The position numbers were made by a program, and so were the translations under genes. Shown here piece after piece: positions 43,551 to 56,338 of a stretch of DNA of 64,000 bases. The notes beneath the pieces are model-generated. The model saw only the letters and a list, made by a program, of their open reading frames with translations. It was not told where the DNA came from and made no database searches. The DNA is from Lasiosphaeria ovina. Lineage: Eukaryota > Ascomycota > Sordariomycetes > Sordariales > Lasiosphaeriaceae. The stretch spans positions 248,001 through 312,000 of the forward strand of contig JAULSN010000007.1 of assembly GCA_033439765.1 (NCBI GenBank), read 5' to 3'. Every line of letters begins with the position of its first letter. Position 1 is the stretch's first letter.

Positions 43551-43555
43551 ATGAG

Positions 43556-43728
43556 TGTGGCCAGGCTAGCAGGGATCAGGCCGGACCCCGGCCTGATGCC
43601 CTCAAGCCGAGGCATAAGTGGATATGGGATCCACCGGTCCAGGCCATCACTTCCACATATATATTCCGCTGTGGCCTAGATAGCTAGACTTCCTCCAAGC
43701 AATCCAGTCCTTACCTTTCCTCCCAATA
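43556..43728 (+). repeat. E1 5' LTR
   Basis: Starts TGTGGCCAGG and ends CCCAATA. It contains a strong palindrome around GGCCGGACCCCGGCC. It differs from the 3' LTR at three positions that I can see, all transitions. Confidence 0.93.
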
Positions 43729-43742
43729 GGTTATGAGTTCCC
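43729..43742 (+). promoter_or_regulatory. E1 primer-binding site, half-tRNA type
   Basis: GGTTATGAGTTCCC directly follows the 5' LTR. GGTTATGAG is complementary to the anticodon-loop region (CUCAUAACC) of initiator tRNA-Met, the internal-cleavage primer known from Drosophila copia. The assignment relies on known copia biology. Confidence 0.7.
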
Positions 43743-46700
43743 GTCGCTTCAACAATTGAAGCTATTCCCACTTTTGTTTACAGTCCCTTTTTCGACCCTG
43801 CAGTATATCCGATCACCGGAACTACCGATTCCCCGGACCTGCACGTCCAACGTCGAATACCTACGGCCCTCCCTACGGCCTATAGCGCTCCCGGAAGGCC
43901 CATACGCGCCCTCTACGTCCCTGTCCCCTATCCCTGAAGTCATCGCCAGCCCTACGATGGTCAAAGTCAAGGTCCCTGAATTAAAGGGCGACGAGAACTT
44001 CGTCGCCTAGAAGGCAGCGATCCGTAACGCCCTCGGTTCTACAGGCCTAATTATATATATCGAACCGATCACACCGCCCGGAGCCACGCCGGCCCCGACG
44101 GTAGGCATGCCTACACCCGCTACAACCTTCATTATACCGGGTAGCATCACCCCGGGTAGCATCACCCCGGGCACCGCCACACCCGGCATAGCTATATCGG
44201 GCACCGCCATACCGGTATTCGCCCTCGACTCTACGGAATACCTAACCTGGTATATAGGCCGCTATATAGCGGTAGGAATCATTATGACTACCCTTACTAA
44301 TCCTATAGTGGTTCAAATACTTCGTTAATACGGCTGGTTATAGGCAGAAGAAGACCCGAAGGTTACGTTTGACCTGGTCTGCCGTACGATTCCGAGTATA
44401 GGTAAGCTCTCCCGCTACGAGCTCCTACGAGAGTTTTCCTCCCTCTATTATAAGGACTTTGATATAATATATAGCCTAATTAATAAGCTATAACTCCTAA
44501 AAGACTAACTCCAAGCTATAGGTATAGTTATTAGCGACGACTAAGCCCTCTAGAACGCCCTTAGCTCCGTTAAGAATATATACCCTAACGACCTATTACT
44601 ATAGGAATACTAGATTAAGAATAAGAAACTAAATTAGTAAGGTTTCCTATAAATCCTTAATATAAAAGCCGATAAAGAGAAGCGCTCCGGTTCTTACCTC
44701 TAGCTACCCAAACCGATAACCCCCTCCTTATAGCCTACCTAATAGGTACCCTCGAATATATAAGGAGAGAATAAGAAGGGCGGTAGGGAGAAAGAATAAT
44801 ATAGCTAATATATAACTAAGATCCTAAAGAGCTAGAAATATTATAAGCCCTACGGTAAATATATCCCGGCTAGAAAGGAATACTTCTAGTATAACCCCTA
44901 GGCGGCTCCTAATACCTAGAGATAGAAAAGGGAAGCTATAACGGCTAAGGTAGGACCTTTAGGTACGGCTATAATACTATAATATAACTCGAGCGGCCTC
45001 GCCGGCCCCGAGACCTCGAACCTCCTATTTAGAGGAAGCTTCTATACTAGTCCGTAGCCCCCTTATAGCGACCCTAAGGCTTCTACGGAGTAGGATTTTT
45101 ACCAGAGCCCCCGGCGGAACCTCTAATAGCTACGACCGAAGTCTAATAGGCTCTTAAGGTAATAGAGATTAATAAAGATATAGTCATCTTCGATATAGGC
45201 GCTTTAAAGACCTTATTTAATAACCTCAAGTAGTTTACGAAGCTTAGCCTACTCGCCCGTATATAGTAGTACGGCGGATCTACCGGCCATACGGCTAAGT
45301 CATTCTATATCGGTAACGTCAAACTATCGATATATATAGGTAATACGTATCGGGATATATATCTCGGGTAGGTATATTACTACCCGGAAACCCCGGTTAA
45401 CCTCGTAAGCCCTATATCCCTCTCTCTCGTAGGCCTTATATAGAATATAGAGGATAATAAGGTCCTAGAGAAAGGAAGTAGGAAGCCCGTAGCCGACCTT
45501 TAGTAGGTAGGCGGCCTACTAGTCTTTCTATATATTATATCTCGCGACCTACTACCTAATATTATAGTTCGTAAGGCTCTACTAGCCTCGATCATATATA
45601 AAACGATATACCGGCGCCTCCTCTATACTAACCCGGAAATCGTCGTTAAGGCCTATAATAGAGCCGGCATTAATATTATAGGCGTATATAATAAAGACTT
45701 CTATAAGCCTTATATTCTTAGGAAGGTAATAGACCTAATCGATAAGAGGACCGAGGTAGTATATAACGCTCCGCTTAACTTTATTAGAGTTAACCTAATT
45801 ACTTACTATAAACCCGGCCACTTTGGCTAACGTTATACTACCTACTTTATTAATATTTACTTAGGCTATTATTGGATTCGTTTTTATAGAGAAAAGAAGT
45901 AGGCCTTTATCGAGCTAGTATAGCTCGTTAAAATAGTCGAGATATAGTTATGAAGAAAGATTAAGGTCATTAGTATCGACGGAGGTAGCGAATTCGGATA
46001 GGCTATATATGAGTTCTACGACTCCAAGCTTAATAGATAGGCTAAAGAAAAGGGTATCGAGATATATAATACCCCGCCTAATACTCCGTAGATAAACGGA
46101 GTATTAGAAAGGGCGGGTAGGGAGATTATAATAAGAGCGAGAGTCCTAATAATCGAATACGGTATTCCTAAATACCTTTAGCTATTTATAGTTAATATAA
46201 CGGTCCGGGTTCTTAACCTACTTCTAATATAATATAACGAAGGAAGTAAAAGCCCTTATTAAGTTATATATAAAGGACTTAATATATATTATAGCCTTCA
46301 TAAGCTATTCATTAAGTACCTACGCTCCTATTACTACGCGGCTTACTTCTATAGAAAGAAGTAGACCCGTATAGACTCCGATAAGTTTATACCCCGCGTA
46401 ATAGAGGGTAGGCTCATCGGCTACGGGGACCTCTACGGCAAGATCTACTAGATCTATAAGCTAAAGGAAGGAAAGATTATTCACGCCTCGGCCGTTAGGT
46501 TCAACGAGGAAGATATACTATCTACTTTAGAAGGTAATAAGGCCGAATACGAAGTTATATTCGAAGACTTAACTATAGATAAAGTTGAGAGAGTAACTAA
46601 TATAGAGATCGATATATTAACCCCGGCCTTACCGGCACCTACCCGGTAGGCACCGCCGTAAGCCGATAAATATACGTATACGCCTCCCCGCGAACCCTCC

Positions 46701-47382
46701 CGCTATTCTACGGTATTCCCGTCCCTAGAGACTACCCCGGGCGCCTTATAAATCGGTATACCTAAGCCGCCCTCGCTTATACCGGTTGAGGACCTCGGTA
46801 CTATACCTATTATTATAATACGGCACTAGAGCACCCTTAATACTACGCCGCGCGTATCTATAACGGCCTAGCTACCGGTACGGCCCTTAATACGAGCCTC
46901 ACCTAATGCCCCGCCGCCCTCCCCGCCTATACGTAACTCTATTTAGGTCCGGTTCGTAGAAGAGGATAGAGAGCCTTTCTTCGAAGCCGAAGATATCGCC
47001 GATATTATGGAAGAAGCCCCGGTACCTGCCTCATAACCCCTAGTAGCGAGGATAACGTAGTCCCCGGCTATGAGGGCCGCAGCCCGCCTTCCCCCGGTCC
47101 GGAAGCGACCGGCACTAACGGTAACGCTAATAGCCGCCGCCTCAAGGCCTCGCCGCCCGCCTAAACTACTACCTAAGTCTATATACCTAGTCTATAAGGT
47201 CCCTATATAGTACTACGAAGTCGGCTTCCTTTTATTAGTAATATAGGCCATATATAACCTAGCTACCTAATAGAAGCTAGAGATCCCTAAGAATCTTCGA
47301 GCCGCCTAGAAGACCCTAGATTACGATACTAGCTAGCTACCTACGATGAAGTTATAGATTAAGAGCCTTAAAATAATATAGG

Positions 47383-47555
47383 TGTGGCCAGGCTAGCAGG
47401 GATCAGGCCGGACCCCGGCCTGATGCCCTCAAGCCGAGGCATAAGTGGATATGGGATCCACCGGTCCAGGCCATCACTTCTACATATATATTCCGCTATG
47501 GCCCAGATAGCTAGACTTCCTCCAAGCAATCCAGTCCTTACCTTTCCTCCCAATA
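47383..47555 (+). repeat. E2 5' LTR
   Basis: A 173-bp LTR with the same ends and palindrome as E1. The last bases read CAATA against CAACA in the 3' LTR. Confidence 0.93.
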
Positions 47556-47569
47556 GGTTATGAGTTCCC
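47556..47569 (+). promoter_or_regulatory. E2 primer-binding site, half-tRNA type
   Basis: Identical GGTTATGAGTTCCC string directly after the LTR, as in E1. Confidence 0.7.
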
Positions 47570-47789
47570 GTCGCTTCAATAATTGAAGCTATTCCCACTT
47601 TTATTTATAGTCCCTTTTCGACCCTGCAGCACATCCGATCACCGGAACTACCGATTCCCCGGACCTACACGTCCAACGTCGAATACCTACGGCCCTCCCT
47701 ACGGCCTATAGCGCTCCCGGAAGGCCCATACGCGCCCTCCACGTCCCTATCCCCTATCCCTGAAGTCATCGCCAGCCCTACGATAGTTA

Positions 47790-50700
47790 AAGTCAAGGTC
47801 CCTGAATTGAAGGGCGACGAGAACTTCGTCGCCTGGAAGGCAGCGATCCGTAACGCCCTCGGTTCTGCAGGCCTAATTGCATACATCGAACCGATCACAC
47901 CGCCCGGAGCCACGCCGGCCCCGACGGTAGGCATGCCCATACCCGCTACAACCTTCACTATACCGGGCAGCATCACCCCGGGCAGCATCACCCCGGGCAC
48001 CGCCACACCCGGCACAGCCACATCGGGCACCGCCACACCGGCATTCGCCCTCGACTCTACGGAATACCTGACCTGGTATACAGGCCGCTGTACAGCGGTA
48101 GGAATCATTATGACTACCCTTACTGATCCTACAGTGGTTCAAATACTTCGTCAATACGGCTGGTCACAGGCAGAAGAAGACCCGAAGGTCACGTTTGACC
48201 TGGTCTGCCGCACGATTCCGAGTATAGGTAAGCTCTCCCGCCGCGAGCTCCTACGAGAGTTTTCCTCCCTCTACCGTGAGGACTTTAATATAATGTACGG
48301 CCTAATTAATAAGCTATAACTCCTCAAAGACCAACTCCAAGCCACAGGCATGGTCATTAGCGACGACCAAGCCCTCCAGAACGCCCTTAGCTCCGTTGAG
48401 AATGCATACCCTAACGACCTACTACTATAGGAATACCAGATTGAGAATAAGAAACTAAACTAGTAAGGTTTCCTATAGATCCTCAACGTAAAAGCCGATA
48501 AAGAGAAGCGCTCCGGTTCCTACCTCCAGCTACCCAAACCGACAACCCCCTCCTCATAGCCTACCTAATAGGTACCCTCGAATATATAAGGAGAGAATAA
48601 GAAGGGCGGTAGGGAGAAAGAACAATGTAGCTAATGTATAATTAAGATCCTGAAGAGCTGGAAACATCATAAGCCCTACGGTAAATATATCCCGGCTGGA
48701 AAGGAATGCTTCTAGTATAACCCCTAGGCGGCTCCTAATACCTAGAGATGGAAAAGGGAAGCTATGGCGGCCAAGGCAGGACCTTCAGGCACGGCTGTAA
48801 TGCTATAATACAACTCGAGCGGCCTCGCCGGCCCCGAGACCTCGAACCTCCTATTTGGAGGAAGCTTCTATGCTAGTCCGTAGCCCCCTTATAGCGACCC
48901 TAAGGCTTCTACGGAGTAGGATTTTCACTAGAGCCCCCGGCGGAACCTCTAATAGCTACGACCGAAGTCCAATAGGCTCTCAAGGCAACAGAGATCAACA
49001 AAGACACAATCATCTTCAATATAGGCGCTTCAAAGACCTTATTCAATAACCTCAAGTAGTTCACGAAGCTCAGCCCACTCGCCCGTACATGGCAGTACGG
49101 CGGATCTACCGGCCATACGGCCAAGTTATTCTATATCGGTAACGTCAAACTATCGATATACATAGGTAACACGCATCGGGATATGCATCTCGGGCAGGTA
49201 TACTACTGCCCGGAAACCCCGGTCAACCTCGTAAGCCCTACATCCCTCTCTCTCGCAGGCCTCATATGGAATATGGAGGATAATAGGGTCCTGGAGAAAG
49301 GAAGCAGGAAGCCCGTAGCCGACCTTCAGTGGGTAGGCGGCCTACTAGTCTTTCCATGCATTACATCTCGCGACCTACTACCTAACATTACGGTTCGTGA
49401 GGCTCTACTAGCCTCGATCATATACGAAACGATGCACCGGCGCCTCCTCCATACCAACCCGGAAATCGTCGTCAAGGCCTGTAATAGAGCCGGCATCAAG
49501 ATTATAGGCGTATATAATAAAGACTTCTATAAGCCCTATATTCTCGGGAAGGTAATAGACCTAATCGATAAGAGGACCGAGGTAGTGTGTAACGCTCCGC
49601 TTGACTTTGTTAGAGTTGACCTAATTACCCACCGCAAACCCGGCCACCTCGGCCAACGTTATACTACCCACTTTATTAATATTTACTCAGGCTATTATTG
49701 GATTCGTTTTCATAGAGAAAAGAAGTAGGCCTTTATCGAGCTAGTATAGCTCGTTGAAATGGTCGAGATATAGTTATGAAGAAAGATTAAGGTCATTGGT
49801 ATCGACGGAGGTAGCGAATTCGGACAGGCCATATACGAGTTCTACGACTCCAAGCTCAATAGATGGGCCAAAGAAAAGGGCATCGAGATATATAACACCC
49901 CGCCTAATACTCCGTGGATGAACGGAGCATTAGAAAGGGCGGGTAGGGAGATTATGATAAGAGCGAGAGTCCTAATGATCGAATGCGGTATTCCTGAACA
50001 CCTTTGGCCATTTATAGTTGATATAACGGTCCGGGTTCTCAACCTACTTCCAATATAACGTAACGAAGGAAGCAAAAGCCCTTATTAGGTTATATATGAA
50101 GGACTTAATATGTATCATAGCCTTTATAAGCTATTTATTAAGCACCTACGCTCCTACTATTGCGCGGCTTACTTCTATAGAAAGAAGTAGACCCGTATAG
50201 ACTCCGATAAGTTCACACCCCGCGTAATAGAGGGCAGGCTCATCGGCTACGGGGACCTCTATGGCAAGATCTACTGGATCTATGAGCCAAAGGAAGGAAA
50301 GATTATTCGCGCCTCGGCCGTCAGGTTCAACGAGGAAGACACGCCGTCTACTTCAGAAGGTGATAAGGCCGAATACGAAGTTGTATTCGAAGACTCAACC
50401 GTAGATGAAGTTGAGAGAGTAACTAATATAGAGATCGATATACCAACCCCGGCCTTACCGGTACCTACCCGGCAGGTATCGCCGCAAGCCGATAAATATA
50501 CGTACACGCCTCCCCGCGAACCCTCCCGCTATTCTACGGTATTCCCGTCCCCAGAGACCACCCCGGGCGCCTCATAAATCGGTACACCTAAGCCGCCCTC
50601 GCTCATACCGGTTGAGGACCTCGGCACCGTACCTATCATCACAATACGGCACTAGAGCACCCTCAACACTACGCCGCGCGCATCCATAACGGCCCAGCTA

Positions 50701-52686
50701 CCGGCACGGCCCTTAATACGAGCCTCACCTAATGCCCCGCCGCCCTCCCCGCCTACACGTGACTCCATTCAGGTCCGGTTCGCGGAAGAGGATAGAGAGC
50801 CTTTCTTCGAAGCCGAAGACATCGCCGACATCATAGAAGAAGCCCCGGTACCTGCCTCACAACCCCTAGCAGCGAGGACAACGCAGTCCCCGGCTATGAG
50901 GGCCGCAGCCCGCCTTCCCCCGGTCCGGAAGCGACCGGCACTAACGGTAACGCCAACAGCCGCCGCCTCAAGGCCTCGCCGCCCGCCCAAACCACTACCT
51001 GAGTCTACATACCTAGTCCATGAGGTCCCTGTATAGCACTACGAAGTCGGCTTCCTTTTGTTAGTAATACAGGCCACACATAACCTAGCTACCTAGCAGA
51101 AGCCAGAGATCCCTAAGAATCTTCGAGCCGCCCAGAAGACCCTAGATTACGATACCAGCTGGCTGCCTACGATAAAGTCATAGATCAAGAGCCTCAAAAT
51201 AATATAGGTCTTTACCCTTGTTGATAGGCCCACCGGAGCACTAGTGCTACCCGGGAAATGGGTATACGATACCAAACTCGAAACAGCTCTTAACGAGTAG
51301 GTAAAGCGAGCCCGCTTTATAGTCTACGGTAACCACGAAGAAGACAACTGGGCCCTCGATAATATATATACCGCCGTCGCTAATAGTACTAGCGTAAAGT
51401 GCTTCCTCATTATAATTACGGTAAAGGGCTATAAGCGTAGATAATTCGACTTCAAAACCGCCTTCCTGAATACTAACGTGCCTGAGGGAACCACCATCTA
51501 CGTTAAATAACCTCCCGGTATCCCCAACACTGACCGCACGAAGATTTGGCTCCTTAATAAAGCCCTCTACGGCCTGAGGAAGTCTCCGCTCTACTAGTTT
51601 GATACTATCGTTCCCTTCTTCAAGGCCCTTGGCTTTACACCCTTCGGCTCCGACCTATGCCTTCTCAAGTATAGAGAAAAGGACCACTATATTATCCTCT
51701 ACGTGGATGACTTTATTATTGCCGCTCTAACTGACGAAGAAATCGACCAAGTCCGTAATAGTATTATGGAACGGTTCGAGATTAAGGATATTGGGGAGCC
51801 CATAAGGTTCCTAGGTATTGATATCTTCTGGAGTAATAACAATACTACGGTTTCCCTCTCACAGGAAGCCTATATCGACCTCATACTCGGAAAATTCGGC
51901 TACCAAGACCTCAACCCGACCAAAGCTCCCTGGCCCTCACGCATTGAGATCCCCAGAATCTGGGACCCTCTCTATAAAGAAACAAAGGCCTATATTAAGA
52001 AGACCGGCTCCCTGAACTTCCTTATATACAATACAAGACCTGACATCGCCTATACTATCTCCAGGCTATATGAAGGTAATAGCGGCCCTTCTAAGGAATA
52101 CCTATAAGTTATAAAGTACCTATTTCGCTACCTGAAGGGCACCAAGCACTTAACCCTCATATACAATTACAACCTTAACCTCAATAACATGAGCTTCATA
52201 ACCTATGCCGATGCCTCCTTCGCCGACGACCTTCTATATCGCTACTCCACCGGCGCCCACGTCGTTTTCCTAGCCGGCTGCCCGGTATACTGGAAGACGA
52301 AGAAGCAGACCTACGTAGCACACAGCACCACTGAGGCAGAGTTCACGAACCTCACACCCGCCTCACAGTCCGCCCAGTGGATCAATGAACTACTTAAGGA
52401 CTTCGGGGCACACCAACCACTTCCTATTATGTTATTTACTAATAGCATGAACGCCAAGATCAACGTCATGAACCCCCTCAATACAGCCCGCACTCGCTAC
52501 ATCGATATACGATACAAATGGATCATTAACAGGGTCAAGAAAGGCATGATCAACGTGACTCACATCCCCGGGACCGAGATGGCTGCAGACGGTCTCACAA
52601 AGCCGCTCAGTATAGAAAAACACGCTCATTTCGTTAGAATACTAGGAATGGAGGTACACAAGGTGCCCTGGCTAGTCAATAACTAA
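47790..52686 (+). pseudogene. E2 Copia gag-pol polyprotein, with stops
   Basis: Order of domains: gag from about 47790 (KGDENFVAWKAAIRNALG; the ATG seen in E1 has become ATA), a Pro/Thr/Gly repeat, then LREFSSLYREDF. The protease/integrase zinc region is at 49180-49560 (NLVSPTSLSLAGLIW, MHRRLLHTNPE, YILGKV), and the integrase core at 49600-50060 (FVRVDLITHRKPGHLG, IDGGSEFG, MNGALERAGREIM). The reverse transcriptase is at 51190-52080 with FDFKTAFLNT, ALYGLRKSPLY and the YVDDF catalytic box. RNase H is at 52190-52686 (YADASFADD, STTEAEF, HIPGTEMAADGLTKPLS). This IN-before-RT order defines Ty1/copia. Many in-frame TAG/TAA codons occur at former Trp/Gln positions. Confidence 0.92.
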
Positions 52687-52854
52687 CGACAAAGGCTCAA
52701 GGGGGTGGAAAGGCCATTTTACGATGAAAATACTGATTGGAAGGCTAGCTGAGCGGAACTTCCCGAACACACACTCAACACCAAGGAATTATCACCACAC
52801 TATATTTAGACACATTTTACAGCCTCACTTGGAAGATTCTGGCCTGAGGGGGTG

Positions 52855-53027
52855 TGTGGCCAGGCTAGCAGGGATCAGGCCGGACCCCGGCCTGATGCCC
52901 TCAAGCCGAGGCATAAGTGGATATAGGATCCACCGGTCCAGGCCATCACTTCCACATATATATTCCGCTGTGGCCCAGATAGCTAGACTTCCTCCAAGCA
53001 ATCCAGTCCTTACCTTTCCTCCCAACA
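52855..53027 (+). repeat. E2 3' LTR
   Basis: 173 bp, TGTGGCCAGG to CCCAACA, followed by target duplication ATAGG. Confidence 0.93.
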
Positions 53028-53159
53028 ATAGGTCTTTACCCTCGTTAATAGGCCTACCGGAGCACTAGTACTACCCGGGAAATGGGTATACGATACTAAA
53101 CTCGAAATAGCTCTTAACGAGTAGGTAAAGCGAGCCCGCTTTATAGTCTATAGTAACTA

Positions 53160-53905
53160 TGTTAAAGTATGGCTAGTTACTAGGGTTGTAGGTCCTGAAG
53201 TGCAGGGCACTGCAGTAGCTGTGTTGGAGTTGTGAGTGTTGTGGCTGTTGTGTGGTGCTGAGGGCGCTATACCTAGATTGTTTACTTTGCCCCACAGCAC
53301 CCTCTCGAAACCCCTATACGTCTTGGCACACGTAAGACAAGCCCACTAGAAGACTATAGAATACAGAGCTGTCTACGAAGCCTGTGGGCCTCTAGAACCT
53401 TCTAGAGAGCCCACCTTAGGTCTATATAGACCTGTCCTTTCTCTTAGATAGATTTCCTTAAGCAAGCAAGCCTCTTGTTGTGAGTATAAAAGAAAGCAAC
53501 AAGCAAGCATTGCACTCACCACTCTTTGTACTATACTTCTATAATACAACTCCTCTCCGTCTTCTTCAGCACCCACAGTTGGTCCCGAAGACCCTGACTG
53601 CAGGGCAGAGTCCCCTACAGCCTACGAGGTAGACTGCTGAGCAGAGTCCTCACAGTCTGAGTGGCAGGCCTGTAGCAGAGTTCTACAGACCTGTAGTCAG
53701 TCAGCCTGCTTCCCTCAGTGCCTTGCAGAAGCACTGTTGTATCGGACCGTAGGGCACAGCTCTCTACAGTCTACCCTGCACTTGATCGACCTACCCTGCA
53801 CTTGGTTCCCGATATACGCTACACGCCTTGCTTCCGCTGCGCCTGCTGCCCTGCGCACCCTGTATAGGTGCTGAGTTCAGGCCTATACAGGAACGTAGTT
53901 CAACA
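53160..53905 (+). mobile_element. solo LTR, family B, 746 bp, inside E1
   Basis: Starts TGTTAAAGTATGG and ends GTAGTTCAACA, flanked by AACTA (53155-53159 and 53906-53910). A TATA-type box (GAGTATAAAAGAAAG, about 53480) lies in the middle, as expected for an LTR promoter. No other copy is present in the window. It has no coding capacity and few RIP-type changes compared with the surrounding E1. Confidence 0.9.
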
Positions 53906-54482
53906 AACTACGAAGAAGATAACTAGGCCCTCGATAATATATATACCGCCGTCGTTAATAGTACTAGCGTAAAGTACTTCCTTATTATAATTACGGTAAA
54001 GGGCTATAAGCATAGATAATTCGACTTTAAAACCGCCTTCCTAAATACTAATATACCTAAGGGAACTACTATCTACGTTGAATAACCTCCCGGTATCCCT
54101 AATACTAACCGTACGAAGGTTTGGCTCCTTAATAAAGCCCTCTACGGCCTAAGGAAGTCTCCGCTCTACTAGTTTAATACTATCGTTCCCTTCTTCAAGG
54201 CCCTTGGCTTTATACCCTTCGGCTCCGACCTATGCCTTCTCAAGTATAGAGAAGAGGACTACTATATTATCCTCTACGTGGATAACTTCATTATTACCGC
54301 TCTAACTAACGAAGAAATCGACCAAGTCCGTAATAGTATTATAGAACGGTTCGAGATTAAGGATATCGGGGAGCCTATAAGGTTCCTAGGTATTAATATC
54401 TTCTAAAGTAATAATAATACTACGGTTTCCCTCTTATAGGAAGCCTATATCGACCTCATATTCGGAAAATTCGGCTACTAAG

Positions 54483-54712
54483 TGTGACGGCCCGCAAGGA
54501 AGTCAACGGTTCAATGCAGTAACGAATGTGGATTTAAAGCTAAGGAAGGAAAAAGAAGATCTATCGCAGGGACCGCGCAGGGCGCGGGGAAATAGGTAGT
54601 GGTGCGAGCCAAAGGCTGAGCACGTGCGAGCTGTGCGCACAGGCCACACCCTAAATACAATGCAGCCAATAGAATCAATCCTGTCATATGAGCCCCTGTG
54701 GCGACCGTGACA
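54483..54712 (-). repeat. gag-only element, 3' LTR
   Basis: 230 bp. On the plus strand it runs TGTGACGGCCCG to GCGACCGTGACA, bordered outside by CTAAG. Confidence 0.93.
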
Positions 54713-54979
54713 TCATCCCCCCCTCGAAAAAAGCATCGCCCCGATGCGTTCAAATCCATCCTTGGAAAACCGTCAGGTCAAGCCGTAAGGCCTGAATCGT
54801 TCAAATCCGGGGTTTCCGCATTTGAAGACGAAGTTGTTATCAACGGGCCGTCAGGAACTGTCAGTCGGGCTATTAACAGTCGTTCGCAGCTATATGCAGG
54901 TGTAAGGACTAATATACAGGTATGTGTTGTACAGGTCTGTCAGGACGCGCTATGGCTTAATAGGCAGTTGTCAGACCGG

Positions 54980-55159
54980 TCAATCAGACAGGTCATCGTA
55001 AAATTGTTGATCCATCCGGGCTTTGTCAGCACGCAGGGCAGCCAGATCAATATATTCGCGGGGTTGAGGGCATTCCGAGCGGTCATCCTCGGAAGGTTCT
55101 GAGTCCGTAATGTATTCCATATCTTCAATATTGAAGTTGCTAATGTGGCCAATATCCAT
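54980..55159 (-). CDS. small acidic protein of the gag-only element
   Basis: A 59-codon frame downstream of gag on the same strand, beginning MDIGHISNFNIEDMEYITDS and ending FYDDLSD. It is very acidic (many Asp/Glu) and has no stop or frameshift. Its position after gag is where a protease or pol start would be in a full element. It may be the residual C-terminal part of a longer polyprotein or a separate product. No motif is recognised. Confidence 0.4.
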   Translation of the reverse strand: MDIGHISNFNIEDMEYITDSEPSEDDRSECPQPREYIDLAALRADKARMDQQFYDDLSD

Positions 55160-55201
55160 CTTGTCTGTATGGTCCTTTAAGCTGCCGTGCGATTGACCTG
55201 T

Positions 55202-55891
55202 CTAATGAATGCCAGGGCCGCTCAACTTCTGAAGAAGCTTGACGAAGTCATTATAGTCCTTCGGGACGTTGAGTTGGACTTTGAGGCGATCGCGAGTGGC
55301 CTTGTTAAGTCCCCGGCGCAAAAGGGAGATCTTAACATCGTCAAGCCAGTGATTGGCTCGGGCTTTGTATATCAACCGCTCGAAACGCATAAGGAAGCTA
55401 GTAATGGCTTCATCATCACGTTGTTTACTCGTATGGAACTTGTCTTGTGCGTTCTCGACCTTGTTGGGGTCGTCGTGTAGACGTTCCAACTGATCCAATA
55501 GGGTCTGAGCGTCGTACGTATCGTTGTCTTCAGCTTCGGTCAGCTGAGGCATCACCAAGGCTTGAATCTTTGGATCAAGTCGGCCGTAGACGTAGAAAAA
55601 CTGGGCTTCGTCGTTTCCGATCGCAGGTCCATCGATTCGCAGTTTGGCCTTGATAGCAGGGAACCAAGTGTCCCAAGAAAACTCAGAGCCGGTAAATTTC
55701 TCTAGGTCAGGAATGCTCGCCTTCGGGCGGGAGCTTCGGCTAGTTAACAGCTCTGTGATTAACGACATGTTGCTCTCCAAGGTCGTGAGCCTGGCGGTAA
55801 GATTGTTGTTGTCTTGGTGCAACGCCTTGATGGTTTCTTCATGCTGATTGACGGCATGTTGAAGTTGAAAGATCTGGTTATCGGAGTTCAT
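55202..55891 (-). CDS. gag: retrotransposon Gag, intact
   Basis: A 229-residue open frame. Residues about 1-50 form a heptad-patterned helix likely to be a coiled coil (HEETIKALHQDNNNLTARL). Then comes a capsid-like Gypsy-type gag domain with IPDLEKFTGSEFSWDTWFPAI, FFYVYGRLDPKIQAL, DEAITSFLMRFERLIYKA and LLRRGLNKATRDRL. No CCHC zinc knuckle follows, so RNA binding must lie elsewhere or be absent. It has no stop codons even though it sits inside RIP-destroyed E1, which points to a recent insertion or to selection at the source copy. Confidence 0.88.
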   Translation of the reverse strand: MNSDNQIFQLQHAVNQHEETIKALHQDNNNLTARLTTLESNMSLITELLTSRSSRPKASIPDLEKFTGSEFSWDTWFPAIKAKLRIDGPAIGNDEAQFFYVYGRLDPKIQALVMPQLTEAEDNDTYDAQTLLDQLERLHDDPNKVENAQDKFHTSKQRDDEAITSFLMRFERLIYKARANHWLDDVKISLLRRGLNKATRDRLKVQLNVPKDYNDFVKLLQKLSGPGIH

Positions 55892-56338
55892 CTTGCCGAT
55901 CGATCGGGCCAGTCGGCTGGCTTCGTGGAAGGTTGATCGAAGGTCAACCTGACGAAGGTCCGAATATTGAGTTCAAGTCTGTTCAGTTCGGTTCGGGGTT
56001 CAGGTTCGGGTTCGGGGTCCGGCGGTCCGCTACCTGGCCACAGGGTTCTACTTTCTCGCACACTGCTGGAAAAGCAGGGAAGATTTCGGTGATTAAAAAC
56101 CTGGGCGTTCAGGTCGTTAGGTCGGAAGCGATTGAGGGCGACGAAATTGAGGGCATTCAGGGACCTGTCGATTGGCTACTGGGGCCCGCGAAGTATGCCG
56201 ACCAGTGGGCTGTCTTTCGCGCTGTTGACCGCGGCCAAGTTGGTATTTGAATGGAAAAAAAATCGCGCGCGCAATTACTAGAAAAGAAGAATAAGATCTA
56301 CAGCCTTTCTCAAGCGTGTAGAAATGAGCTTTAAATGA

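Larger units (their letters stand above)
47383..53027 (+). mobile_element. Copia LTR retrotransposon E2, nested in E1
   Basis: A 5645-bp element with 173-bp LTRs (47383-47555, 52855-53027) and target duplication ATAGG (47378-47382, 53028-53032). E1 sequence resumes exactly after it (...AATATAGG / ATAGGTCTTTACCC), as the uninterrupted homologous stretch inside E2 near 51200 confirms. The LTRs differ at four positions, all transitions. A polypurine run GAGGGGG lies at 52846-52852, just before the 3' LTR. E2 carries fewer RIP-type changes than E1 but many stops, so it is not autonomous. Confidence 0.96.

Noticed and set aside
54797..54818. GTTCAAATCC string considered as a tRNA T-loop
   Set aside because: No cloverleaf arms or anticodon loop can be formed around it; it is internal sequence of the gag-only element.
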